From: Candidatus Calditenuis fumarioli
GTDB lineage: Archaea; Thermoproteota; Nitrososphaeria_A; Caldarchaeales; Calditenuaceae
NCBI GenBank assembly: GCA_030059665.1
Contig: JANVYR010000002.1
Coordinates: 416,617-480,616 of the forward strand
Length of the DNA stretch: 64,000 nucleotides
Direction of reading: 5' to 3'
This document shows positions 27,171 through 35,941 of this stretch, in pieces. A program made the translations under genes and the position numbers. Position 1 is the stretch's first letter, and every line of letters starts with the position of its first letter. The notes under the pieces were generated by a model. That model saw only the letters and a list, made by a program, of their open reading frames with translations. It had not been told where the DNA came from and did not search any database.

Positions 27171-27997
27171 AGTTATCACCGTTTTTTGCGCTTGTAATCC
27201 ATAACTTCTTCGAGGGTATCAGAGCGAAGTGGGTGGTAATATACACTGCAGTCTTCTTCATGCTCTCAGTCAATGTTCCGATGCTCGTCCTGATATCCGC
27301 GCGATACCTCCCTCCGGACTATTTAGAGGCATATCTAGCCGCGCTCATGGCGCTCTCCTTCCCGTTCCTTCCACTGCTCTCTTTGCCCCTGAGTTCAACG
27401 TCGATCGTAGACGAGAAAGAAAGCGGCCTGCTAGAATTCACACTTTCGAATCCTATCTCGCGGTTGACATACATAACCGGAAAGCTCGCAGGTCATTTCC
27501 TTTCAACTTCTCTGGTAGTAGTCGCCGGCTTCCTCATCGCAGCACTTTTAGCCTACAACGTCAGAATCAGTCAGCTATCCGCCGTCTTACCGGTGATCGG
27601 TGCTGCGCTGCTCCTAAACGCCATCATGCTTGCCCTCGGGACGCTAATTTCGATCCTGTCGAGGCGGAAAGTTACCGCTCTGATGGTCGCTATCTTCGCG
27701 TGGTTCCTAATGACGGTCTTAAGCGACATAGGTTCTCTCAGCATACTGGTCAGCGTTGCAGGTTCAGCGCCCTACGTACTCTTCCTGGTGGCGATCAATC
27801 CCATAGAGGCCTGTAGACTTCTGGGCGTTTACGGGATAAGGAACGTCGGCTTCACGGAACTGGGAAGCGTTGGACTGATTTTGAGACACCTTGTGGGCGA
27901 GAGCGCATGGATATTCCTTCTGAGCGTCCAAGTGATCTGGCTCGCTGTGTTGATCTCGCTCTGCCTGTCGATCTTCATCAGGTCCGAGATCGCCTGA
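27167..27997 (+). CDS. ABC-2 type permease, NosY-like
   Basis: 276 residues with six predicted transmembrane segments and an early cytosolic element SIVDEKESGLLEFTLSNPISR, the conserved EkesGtLe..l..P motif of NosY/ABC-2 permeases. It is the membrane half of the transporter with the ATPase that overlaps its start. The last 20 bases overlap the convergent quinoprotein gene. What it moves is not shown by sequence. Confidence 0.85.
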   Translation: MKLSPFFALVIHNFFEGIRAKWVVIYTAVFFMLSVNVPMLVLISARYLPPDYLEAYLAALMALSFPFLPLLSLPLSSTSIVDEKESGLLEFTLSNPISRLTYITGKLAGHFLSTSLVVVAGFLIAALLAYNVRISQLSAVLPVIGAALLLNAIMLALGTLISILSRRKVTALMVAIFAWFLMTVLSDIGSLSILVSVAGSAPYVLFLVAINPIEACRLLGVYGIRNVGFTELGSVGLILRHLVGESAWIFLLSVQVIWLAVLISLCLSIFIRSEIA

Positions 27998-29891
27998 GCA
28001 CCCTCTCCCTGACGAGAACCGCAAGGGCCAAGGCCATTATCAGGACGCTTACGATCAGCAAGAGAACGGACTGAGACGAAGGTTGAGGGGCCCCGCTTTC
28101 GGGCGAGACGGTCGTTTGCACCGTGATGGTTACAACCGTACGGACTGTTTCCTGTGCCAGGGTTCTCAACGGCCGTAGCGTGAGGAGATAGCCGGGATTG
28201 TTAACTGAGCTCATGCTCAGAACGATCCTCAGATTCCCTTCAACGTCCGTACCAAGTGACGGGGCGGCCATCGCTGGCCCTATGTTGGACCTCGATAGGA
28301 GCGGTTCGCCGGTGGCGGACTCGAGGACGTAAAGGTTTCCCGTGTAAGTGAGCGCCAGCAGAAAGTCGTTGACCGATGTGAGGAAAGCAATGCCCTCGCC
28401 TTTGAGGGTCCTAGACCATCTGATTTGTCCGGTGCTAGCATCGATTGCCATCAAAATGGCATCGGCTTGGTCAGGGAGATACAACTCCGGTCTCGATGCG
28501 CTAGAGACCTCCTTGGACTCCAGTGGCAGCGAATAGAAGATGAGTCCCCTATCAGGGTCTGCTGCGAGGCCGAATACGCTTAAGGGTGGCGGGCTTAGAA
28601 TTACGACACCGCTGCTGGAGGGAAAAGCTCTAGACATCTCTCCTTCGTTGAACGGATCCGGCGGTTTGTAATCTGATCTGTTCGATGGCGGTCTCAAGAA
28701 CCACCTAAGCCGGCCTGTCCCCTTATCAAGTGCGTAGAGGTAGCCGTTGCCGCACGCTGTGACCACCATGTCGCCGACTAACAGGACGTCGGTGTTGCAA
28801 CCGTATCCGTAAACGTCGTGCGGTATCGCTTGGAAGGTCCAGATCACCTTGCCGGTCTCGGACTCTATCGCTATGACCGATGAGGAAGGGAAGTTCGGTC
28901 CCCTGCGCAATCGTCCATCCAACGACGGTAGCGGCTGGGAAACCGTCAGATAGACCGTCCCCGTGGCCTCGTCGACCGCCCAACCGCCGATCCAGCTGGC
29001 CATTCCGCCAGCCCTCAACCTCTCGCCGTCCGCAGGCGACCAGTCACCGTACAATAATTTTTGGACGGAATCCCGGTCAAGGGACTTCAGGTCGACAGCC
29101 TTGCTGCCGTCAAAAATCCACGCGTTCCTCAGCGATTGAACGAACTCGACGGACCAAGAGGGATCGTAACTCACCTGGGGTGGCATGAGGAAGGTCCTCC
29201 AAAGTCTCTCAGGTCCACGCTGCGTCAACCTGAACCCCATGAGGAACGCCCTGCCAGCATCAGGTGCATCTGGGGATGTGCTCCCTACGACCAGGACCGA
29301 CCTCTTCGAATCGTAGGCGAAGTTCACAGGGTACCCTCCGTACGTGCCGGCGTTTCCCTCGATGCGCTCATTACCTCCGAGGAGATCGACGGTTGCGAGC
29401 AGCCTACCTGTGTAGATGTCGAGTAGGACTACCGATTGCCAGGGTGTGCCTATTGCCAGGGCCTCTGCCCCCGCTATGTTGACTATTTTCACGTTGGTCA
29501 CATGACCTAACTGATCCCTCAGCACCTGTGTCGAGGTTGATCCCGGTCTTGGTATCTCCAGGGTCCAGAGCAGTTTTCCGCCCCTTAGATCGAAGGCGAT
29601 GACCACGAAACCATTAGTGACCACGTAGCCCACACCTAGTCTGGTTAGTGGGGTGTGGGTCACCCCGTGTATTCCGGATCTGCCCGGCGGCAGCGGCATG
29701 AACGACTCCTGAACGAGGTTGACGACGTCCTCCCTGCTCAAGTCAGGAGCCTTCACGTGCTTGACGTTACCCTGGTCGTACCCTGTCGTGGTCCAGTCTA
29801 CTGGGTCCCCTAGCGCGGTGGCCGACGCTAGCAAGGCGATGAGGGTTAGAGTTAGAACGGTTGATGGGTTGACGCTCACCGCCTGTGTCAT
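27978..29891 (-). CDS. PQQ dehydrogenase-like propeller B, active site lost
   Basis: 637-residue quinoprotein fold with signal peptide (about 10-28) and C-terminal anchor (about 607-627). Repeat motifs such as ALDKGTGRLRW keep the propeller. The catalytic strip reads PHDVYGYG: Gly362 replaces the catalytic Asp and Gly364 the extra lanthanide-type Asp. The following Lys is also lost (ACGNG in place of KGCKNG) and the Asn-ligand loop is TVSQPLP. So it should not oxidise alcohols by the known mechanism. It may act as a partner or scaffold, or be decaying, although no frameshift is present and the frame is intact. Divergent from propeller C, 178 bases apart. Confidence 0.82.
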   Translation of the reverse strand: MTQAVSVNPSTVLTLTLIALLASATALGDPVDWTTTGYDQGNVKHVKAPDLSREDVVNLVQESFMPLPPGRSGIHGVTHTPLTRLGVGYVVTNGFVVIAFDLRGGKLLWTLEIPRPGSTSTQVLRDQLGHVTNVKIVNIAGAEALAIGTPWQSVVLLDIYTGRLLATVDLLGGNERIEGNAGTYGGYPVNFAYDSKRSVLVVGSTSPDAPDAGRAFLMGFRLTQRGPERLWRTFLMPPQVSYDPSWSVEFVQSLRNAWIFDGSKAVDLKSLDRDSVQKLLYGDWSPADGERLRAGGMASWIGGWAVDEATGTVYLTVSQPLPSLDGRLRRGPNFPSSSVIAIESETGKVIWTFQAIPHDVYGYGCNTDVLLVGDMVVTACGNGYLYALDKGTGRLRWFLRPPSNRSDYKPPDPFNEGEMSRAFPSSSGVVILSPPPLSVFGLAADPDRGLIFYSLPLESKEVSSASRPELYLPDQADAILMAIDASTGQIRWSRTLKGEGIAFLTSVNDFLLALTYTGNLYVLESATGEPLLSRSNIGPAMAAPSLGTDVEGNLRIVLSMSSVNNPGYLLTLRPLRTLAQETVRTVVTITVQTTVSPESGAPQPSSQSVLLLIVSVLIMALALAVLVRERVLRRSRT

Positions 29892-30028
29892 CTCCCCGTT
29901 AACGAGCCTGAGCCGGTGTTAAGCATTGCGGGCAACAGCCCACCGGTCTGTGAGATACAGGTTCGTCGAACCATGGCTACCCTTTAAGAACTTGATTGCT
30001 ACTCTCCGTTCCTTCATAAGCCCCCATA

Positions 30029-30275
30029 GGAAATCCTTATCTATTGACCTCTTACTTCACCTCTACGCTATGGAAAGGAAATCGGGGCTGCTCGGATTGA
30101 GCCTGGCCGTCGTCTCCGTGCTGGCTATGCTGATCACCTCTTCGGTGGCCTTGGCGCAGCAGCAGGCACTGGACTGGGCGAGGTACAACGGAGTCCCTGG
30201 GAACTGGAACTGGAGCCCGCAGACTCAGATCGACAAGGAGAACGTGAAGTTCTTGGAGGTGAAGTGGGTATTTCC
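30029..30275 (+). repeat. Inverted repeat, 5' block of propeller C
   Basis: About 246 bases from 41 bases before the ATG to codon 69 that match, base for base as far as read by eye, the reverse complement of about 42215-42460 at the start of propeller E. The block includes the TATA-like CTTATCTA, so both genes share one promoter sequence. Confidence 0.85.
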
Positions 30276-32316
30276 AGTACCAGCATCGCCGTTTACTGAT
30301 AGCCCATTCTATGGTGGGGGAAGAGCAGAAGGTGTCATCCACACACCATTAGTCTACAAGGGAGTAGTATATTTTGTGACAAACTGGAACGGTATTTTTG
30401 CTGTCGATGCGGCAACAGGAAAGACGTTATGGTCAAGGCGAATAGACCCTCCAAAGGAGTTAATTGATTTGATAGTAAAGCCTGGCTCTATTCCACTCTC
30501 TATCGACCCCGATTCCGCACTGAGTGGACACTACCATCAAATCCATATATACGAACTTGGAGGAAGGCCCTATCTACTTCTAGTAACCAACTACTACTAC
30601 TTAATTGCGTTGGACCCATTAACGGGTGATATAAAATTAAACTGGCCGATATTCACACCAGAATATCTTGCTGCTGTACCTGGAAATCGGGGCCTTTACG
30701 ATCCTTCTACGCCGAGCTTTGCGATAGATACGAAGCGTAACATTATGATAATTGGTAGTAGCACGTCTGAGGCTCAAAGTGCAGGTCGTGGCTTCTTCGT
30801 TGGCGTGGACTTGAAGCCGTGGCTTGAGGGCCGTGGCCAGCCTCAGATCATCTGGCGTACGTTCATAATTCCGCCCCAGGACGGCAGTGACCCTGAGTGG
30901 ACTTTGAAGTCGGTTGACCAGATGAGGGGTGCTTGGATATGGGACGGTGAGAAGCTGATCAACCTCAAGACCCTACCACCTGACCAGAAGAGACAGCTCC
31001 TCTACGACGACTGGGGATTTGCTAGGTTCGTTCAGCGGTATCCGAACGAGAAGGTCAGCTATGCTGGAGCCGGTGCGGGTTGGGGAGGAGCTTACGCTGT
31101 GGACGAGGACAGGGGAATAGCGTACGTGGGAACTAATCAACCCGCTCCAGACTGGAACGCAACGTTCAGGCCAGGCCCGAACTTGTGGAGCGATTCCATT
31201 TTAGCGCTGGACGTCGAGACTGGAAAACTGATATGGGGGGTTCAGACAATGCCTCACGATATATGGGACTACGATTGCGCGTGGAGCGTCCTGCTGGTCA
31301 AGAACGCCATGATAGGCGGACAGAGACGTGATGCTGTAATCAAAGGGTGCAAGAACGGCGTTGTTTACGCACTGGATCCCGATGACGGCCACCTCCTCTG
31401 GGCCTTCAACTCATGGGATCCTGCGAAGAGCGGAGGAGATCCGAGATACGGCATCAAACCATCAAAGTATGTCAGGTTCCTGAATCCTCTCGATCCGAAG
31501 GACATGAACTGGAGATGGCAGGGTGAGTGGACCACAGGACAAGAGTACGAATACATTAAGAACCACGGAGCATTCTATCAGAACCCGCCAGGCGTTGGTG
31601 GGATCGAAAGCGATCCTGCTTATGATCCTCAGAGAAACAGACTGTTCGTGGCGGTCTACAATTACCCATCCGCCTATACCATTCAAAATGTTGGACCTGG
31701 TACTGGATGGCCAGCAGGCCGAGGATTAAGGGGCGGTACTCTGCCTCCTGCTCCGATCAACACCACCATATACGCCATAGATGTGAACACCGGAAGGGTT
31801 GTATGGAACACGTTCGTAGACGGCGTTCCGTACAGAGGTGGGTTAACCACATCCAATGGTCTCGTATTCGCGACCTTCAACGACGGCACCCTCAGGATTT
31901 ACGATGCCGATACGGGAGCAGAGCTTAAGCGGGTGATAATAGGCGGTCCGGTTCTCGTGCAACCGTCGTTAGCGACCACCGCTGACGGTAAGATCAGGGT
32001 TCTGGTGCCCGTCTCTGTACCCCTATCGCTATGGGGTCCGACAACGAACCTTCCAGGTTTCGTCGTCGCTCTAGGCCTTCCTGATGTCATAGCAGAGAGA
32101 ACGGTAGTCCAGGAGAGGACAGTGGTCCAGACTCAGGTCAGGACTCAAGTCCAGACGGTAGTCCAGACCGCAGTCGCTACTCAGGTGGTCACTCAGGTAC
32201 AGACTCAGGTCAGGGAGGTTGAGGTTATACCTGCTTGGGTCTATGCCGTTGCAGGCGTCGCAGTAGTAGCTGTGATAGCTGCAGCCACGATAGCTGCCAG
32301 GGGAAGGAGGAGGTAA
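30070..32316 (+). CDS. PQQ dehydrogenase-like propeller C, XoxF-type active site
   Basis: 748 residues. A signal peptide (about 5-32, ending VALAQQ) is followed by an eight-bladed propeller and a stalk rich in Val, Gln and Thr (TVVQTQVRTQVQ type, about residues 680-715), then one helix and an RGRRR end, so it is displayed outside on the membrane. The active-site strip PHDIWDYD gives Asp400 (catalytic base) and Asp402 (lanthanide-type ligand), followed by KGCKNG. The Asn-ligand loop reads TNQPAPDW, one residue off the usual spacing, and the usual Glu ligand region is SEAQSAGRGFF. Predicted to oxidise an alcohol or sugar with PQQ. Leaderless start expected. Confidence 0.88.
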   Translation: MERKSGLLGLSLAVVSVLAMLITSSVALAQQQALDWARYNGVPGNWNWSPQTQIDKENVKFLEVKWVFPVPASPFTDSPFYGGGRAEGVIHTPLVYKGVVYFVTNWNGIFAVDAATGKTLWSRRIDPPKELIDLIVKPGSIPLSIDPDSALSGHYHQIHIYELGGRPYLLLVTNYYYLIALDPLTGDIKLNWPIFTPEYLAAVPGNRGLYDPSTPSFAIDTKRNIMIIGSSTSEAQSAGRGFFVGVDLKPWLEGRGQPQIIWRTFIIPPQDGSDPEWTLKSVDQMRGAWIWDGEKLINLKTLPPDQKRQLLYDDWGFARFVQRYPNEKVSYAGAGAGWGGAYAVDEDRGIAYVGTNQPAPDWNATFRPGPNLWSDSILALDVETGKLIWGVQTMPHDIWDYDCAWSVLLVKNAMIGGQRRDAVIKGCKNGVVYALDPDDGHLLWAFNSWDPAKSGGDPRYGIKPSKYVRFLNPLDPKDMNWRWQGEWTTGQEYEYIKNHGAFYQNPPGVGGIESDPAYDPQRNRLFVAVYNYPSAYTIQNVGPGTGWPAGRGLRGGTLPPAPINTTIYAIDVNTGRVVWNTFVDGVPYRGGLTTSNGLVFATFNDGTLRIYDADTGAELKRVIIGGPVLVQPSLATTADGKIRVLVPVSVPLSLWGPTTNLPGFVVALGLPDVIAERTVVQERTVVQTQVRTQVQTVVQTAVATQVVTQVQTQVREVEVIPAWVYAVAGVAVVAVIAAATIAARGRRR

Positions 32317-32345
32317 AGTAGACAAACCGGATAACGAGCTCAAAA
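32073..32345 (+). repeat. Inverted repeat, 3' block of propeller C
   Basis: About 270 bases covering the stalk, the anchor and 29 bases after the stop. It matches the reverse complement of 40160-40433 without a difference that I could see. Confidence 0.85.
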
Positions 32346-32400
32346 GGCCCTTATACTTTTTATGCGATTTTTCTTTCTTTTAGCGAGATTGAAACGTCTG
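32346..32400 (+). terminator. T-rich transcription end after propeller C
   Basis: Several T runs (ACTTTTTATG, GATTTTTCTTTCTTTTAG) follow the stop by 35-70 bases, the typical form of an archaeal terminator. No strong hairpin is needed or seen. Confidence 0.45.
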
Positions 32401-32488
32401 TCTTTTACACTCGCGCACTCGGAAAAATCATACCTGCAATAAAATGGTATCAAGGGCAAATTGCTTAAATTGGTTGCAAACAGCCATC

Positions 32489-32506
32489 TTTAAAAGCTTA
32501 TATACA
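32489..32506 (+). promoter_or_regulatory. TATA element of propeller D
   Basis: TTTAAAAGCTTATATA is centred near 32497, about 30 bases before ATG 32530. This supports ATG 32530 over the in-frame TTG 32512 and a leaderless mRNA. Confidence 0.55.
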
Positions 32507-32529
32507 AACAATTGATTTCCAAGATCGAC

Positions 32530-34728
32530 ATGTTGAGGGGAGAAGTCTTTGGAATCGCCTTGGTGCTCTCAATGACCACTTTATTCCTGACCTCAACGAT
32601 AGCATATGCGCAGCAAACAACTGATTGGTCATACTATAATGGCAACAAATGGGGATGGAACTACGCGTTCCAGAACCAGATTGGCAAGCAAAACGCGCAA
32701 TTCGTAGAGGTGAAGTGGGTGTTTCCGGTGCCTGCAAATCCGGGCGACCCAGCCAAATTCTTCGTGACCGAGGGCGTTGGTCTAATACCTCTTGTATACA
32801 AAGGAGTCGTTTACTTTATGACCAATTGGAACAGAGTGTACGCATTGGATGCGAAGAGTGGGAAGACCTTATGGTTCAGGGACCTTTCGCCTCCCGCAGA
32901 TTGGATAGATCGGTTCAAATCAGGTCCATTCGCGATGTATTACTCGTTCGGCGGTCATTATCACCAGCAATACATCTTCGAGCTTGGAGGAAAACCGTAT
33001 ATTGCCATTGTGACTGACTGGTACGAACTATTCCTATTGGATCCTTTAACCGGCGATATAAGGCTCAGGTATCTTATTTTGGATCCTGAATGGGTGAAGA
33101 ACAACGTAGTCGGTAATCGGGGTGTTTATCATCTTATAAGCCCTAACTATATTATAGATACTAAGCGAAACATTCTAGTAACGATGACAAACTCTAGGCA
33201 CTCGCAGGATGCTGGGCGTGCCTTCATCATAGGTGTTGATTTAGGCCCATGGGTGAGGGGGGAGGGGCAACCGAGGATCAAATGGATCACGTATACCATG
33301 CCACCGCAGGACGGATCCGACCCGATGTGGAGCATTAACTCCGTTAACTCCATGAAAGGAGCTTGGGCTTGGGACGGCGAGAAGCTTGTGGACCTGAAGG
33401 CCATGCCGGACGATCTAAAAATGCAGATACTGTACGACGATTGGGGATTCAAAAGGTTTTATGAGCAGTATCCGAACGAGAAGGTCAGCTATGCTGGCGG
33501 GGCAGGAGCTGGGTTTGGAGGTATGTTCGTGGCTGATGAGGAAAGGGGACTCACTTATGTGTACACTAACCAGCCTGGGCCTTTCTTCAACGCTACGTTC
33601 AGACCAGGTCCCAACCTTTGGTCCGATTCGATCCTCGCAATCGATACTGAGACGGGAAGGATAGTATGGGCGGTTTCCACGCATCCACACGACCTATGGG
33701 ATTGGGACTGTGCATGGAACATCGTTCTAGCCAAGAACGCGCTTGTCAAAAACCAGAAGAGGGATGTTCTGCTGAAGGCATGCAAGAACGGAGTCCTCAT
33801 GGCATTGGATCCCGATAGCGGGTCCCTGTTATGGGCCTTCAACCCCTGGCATCCAGAGAGGTATGGGGGCAATCCTGCTTACGGCGTTAAACCGTCCAAG
33901 TACGCGAGGTTCCTCAACCCCCTTGATCCGAAAGACATGAATTGGAGATGGCAAGGCGAGTGGGAGACCGACCCGGCGTCTTCCAACGCGATAAAGACGC
34001 ACCAACCAATCATAGTGAATCCAGGTCCTTTGGGAGCTGTCGAGAGCGATATAGCGTATGACCCTGAGAGGAACTACGTTTTCATAGCAACTTATAACAT
34101 TCCGTATAAGTTATCCATACAGAACTGCGGTCCAGGTACCCAGAGACCACAAAACAACTGCGGTTCGTCGAGCAGATTAGGGAAGGAGAACACCACTATT
34201 TACGCGATAGACGTCAATAACGGCAGGGTCGTCTGGGAACACTTTATTCCAGACCTTCCGTTTAGGGGTGGCCTTACAACATCCAATGGTCTGGTTTTCG
34301 TACCATTGATCGACGGCACGCTAAGGATCCTCGACGCGGACAACGGGAGGGAGCTGAAACGACTCGTATTCGGAGGATATATAGTACAGCCACCGTCGAT
34401 AGCTGCCGATGTCGACGGGAAGGTGAAACTTTTCCTAGCAGTTGGCGGTGCCCCACAAATATGGGGGCCTCAACTGCCTGGCTTCGTCGTAGCTCTAGGT
34501 CTTCCGGAAGTAATCGCAGAAAGAACGGTAATCCAAGAAAGGACCTTTATACAGATTCAAACGCAAACACAAGTGATTACACAATTACAGACAAGTGTGG
34601 TTACGCAGGTACAGACTCAAGTTAGAGAGGTCGAGGTTATTCCTGCATGGGTTTATGGAACTACTGGAATTGCTGTGATTGCAGCTATTACGGCAGCTAC
34701 GATAGCGATCAGAGGAAGGCGTAAGTAA
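32530..34728 (+). CDS. PQQ dehydrogenase-like propeller D, XoxF-type active site
   Basis: 732 residues with signal peptide (about 5-27, ending AYAQQ), propeller, Gln/Thr/Val stalk and C-terminal helix. It is a diverged paralogue of C and E, with a lower GC third position than C. The strip PHDLWDWD places Asp391 and Asp393 at the catalytic and lanthanide-type sites; KACKNG keeps the Lys. Its Asn-ligand loop is TNQPGPFF. The loop before the last blade has cysteines (NCGPGT, NNCGSS) not found in C or E, which could form a disulfide. It is followed after 64 bases by a cupredoxin gene, a likely electron acceptor. Confidence 0.87.
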   Translation: MLRGEVFGIALVLSMTTLFLTSTIAYAQQTTDWSYYNGNKWGWNYAFQNQIGKQNAQFVEVKWVFPVPANPGDPAKFFVTEGVGLIPLVYKGVVYFMTNWNRVYALDAKSGKTLWFRDLSPPADWIDRFKSGPFAMYYSFGGHYHQQYIFELGGKPYIAIVTDWYELFLLDPLTGDIRLRYLILDPEWVKNNVVGNRGVYHLISPNYIIDTKRNILVTMTNSRHSQDAGRAFIIGVDLGPWVRGEGQPRIKWITYTMPPQDGSDPMWSINSVNSMKGAWAWDGEKLVDLKAMPDDLKMQILYDDWGFKRFYEQYPNEKVSYAGGAGAGFGGMFVADEERGLTYVYTNQPGPFFNATFRPGPNLWSDSILAIDTETGRIVWAVSTHPHDLWDWDCAWNIVLAKNALVKNQKRDVLLKACKNGVLMALDPDSGSLLWAFNPWHPERYGGNPAYGVKPSKYARFLNPLDPKDMNWRWQGEWETDPASSNAIKTHQPIIVNPGPLGAVESDIAYDPERNYVFIATYNIPYKLSIQNCGPGTQRPQNNCGSSSRLGKENTTIYAIDVNNGRVVWEHFIPDLPFRGGLTTSNGLVFVPLIDGTLRILDADNGRELKRLVFGGYIVQPPSIAADVDGKVKLFLAVGGAPQIWGPQLPGFVVALGLPEVIAERTVIQERTFIQIQTQTQVITQLQTSVVTQVQTQVREVEVIPAWVYGTTGIAVIAAITAATIAIRGRRK

Positions 34729-34792
34729 TCTTGTGAATGAAAGGTCGCCAGTTTTTGTTTTTATGTTAATTCATACTTTGGATTTTCACAAA

Positions 34793-35218
34793 ATGAGAGT
34801 AAATAAAAGGAATACAATACTTTTCACTATTCTGATTATAATGATTGGTACAATCTTACTTTTAATATCTTTCCTAATTAATAATGAGTTTATACAGGTG
34901 AAAAATATAGAAAAAACTACAAAGATTACCATTGTTGCAACCGATTACAGCTTTTCGGAGAGAGTTATAAACGTACGGAAAGGTTACACTGTGACGTTCG
35001 TCTTAGTTAATAAAGGACGTTACCCCCATAACTTTGTCCTTAAATTCAAAGACAGGATTGTTGAATTGGTGTCAGTTCTTATGCCAGGTGATAATTCTAC
35101 GTTCGTATTCACGTTTGCTGATCCAGGCAGGTATGAATTCCTTTGCACAGTAGAGTACCCGGCTCCTATACCACATTACGAGCTGGGTATGAAGGGTGAA
35201 GTCTATGTTAATCAGTAA
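34793..35218 (+). CDS. Membrane-anchored type 1 cupredoxin
   Basis: 141 residues: an N-terminal helix (about 8-30) and a blue-copper domain. The four usual ligands are visible: His in YPHNF, then Cys, His and Met in the C-terminal loop CTVEYPAPIPHYELGM. It should carry one electron outside the cell, plausibly from the quinoprotein encoded just upstream to a terminal oxidase or CuA protein. The ATG at 34793 is preferred over the frame start at 34733, since the hydrophobic segment then lies at the N-terminus. AT content is higher than in neighbours, which may mark recent acquisition. Confidence 0.82.
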   Translation: MRVNKRNTILFTILIIMIGTILLLISFLINNEFIQVKNIEKTTKITIVATDYSFSERVINVRKGYTVTFVLVNKGRYPHNFVLKFKDRIVELVSVLMPGDNSTFVFTFADPGRYEFLCTVEYPAPIPHYELGMKGEVYVNQ

Positions 35219-35391
35219 TTGCCAAACTGGTACGTTCAATCCGTCATAAAAAGCTGATAGGTGGTCCCCTACCTAAACGCTCGTTGGATCAGCAGAGCTT
35301 GAGGTCTTGCACTAATCCACCGCATTTGAGAAGCGCTATTTGCCTCACGTGGTATGACTCGTCAAGTCTCTTTCGAGCCCTCCTTGGTCCA

Positions 35392-35413
35392 CATAACGGT
35401 CGTTATGGGGGAC
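35392..35413. promoter_or_regulatory. Palindrome and shared motif before cupredoxin 2
   Basis: CATAACG-GT-CGTTATG (35392-35407) is a perfect 7-bp inverted repeat, and its right arm begins CGTTATGGGGGAC (35401-35413), also found at 21369-21381 upstream of propeller A. It lies 37-58 bases before the ATG at 35450, just upstream of TAAATA near 35420, where an activator could bind. Confidence 0.45.
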
Positions 35414-35449
35414 TAGAGCTAAATACAGCGTTATAATTTTTAACGCAGT

Positions 35450-35935
35450 ATGCGTACATCTAGATTGGTATTGGTTATAACCTTGATCGCGATATTGGTT
35501 ATAGCGGCAGCTCTTGCAACTTTCCTTAGACAGCCTGGTCCACGTGAGGTTCGGATAAAGGTCACGGAATTCTCATACCAGGTGGATAGCGGCCAGCCCA
35601 TCATCACACTGAAGGTAGGGGAAGAGATTAGAGTAGTTTTAGAGAACGTAGGGAAACACGATCACGAGTTCCTATTAGTCCGTGATAAGGACGTGGCAAT
35701 ACAAACGGTCAGGGAGGAGCTGGCGAAGGGTACACCCGATGAGGCGCTAGACCGGCTTAAATCTAACATGGCAGTGATGGGCATCAGATATGAAGTAGAG
35801 CCTGGAAGCCTCACGATCTTTAGGCTGAGGTTCACCACACCGGGGACGTTCTACTTCGTCTGCCTCGAGACGGAACCTAGAGGAGTGCCTCATGCAGAAC
35901 TGGGAGAAGTGGGACAGATAGTTGTGGAGGGTTAA
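35450..35935 (+). CDS. Cupredoxin with altered axial ligand
   Basis: 161 residues with N-terminal helix (about 5-25). The domain has His in KHDHEF and the C-terminal loop CLETEPRGVPHAELGE, which aligns with CTVEYPAPIPHYELGM of the previous gene; so Cys and His are kept while the axial Met is Glu. An inserted helix (VREELAKGTPDEALDRLKS) separates the sheets. It may bind copper with a changed potential, or another metal. It lies six bases before the ABC ATPase gene, so it is part of that operon. Confidence 0.8.
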   Translation: MRTSRLVLVITLIAILVIAAALATFLRQPGPREVRIKVTEFSYQVDSGQPIITLKVGEEIRVVLENVGKHDHEFLLVRDKDVAIQTVREELAKGTPDEALDRLKSNMAVMGIRYEVEPGSLTIFRLRFTTPGTFYFVCLETEPRGVPHAELGEVGQIVVEG

Positions 35936-35941
35936 GGCGCA

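Noticed and set aside
32071..32343. Identical 90-codon frames at 32071-32343 (minus) and 40161-40433 (plus)
   Set aside because: They are antisense to the stalk-coding repeats of propellers C and E. Their identity only shows the DNA repeat, not a gene.
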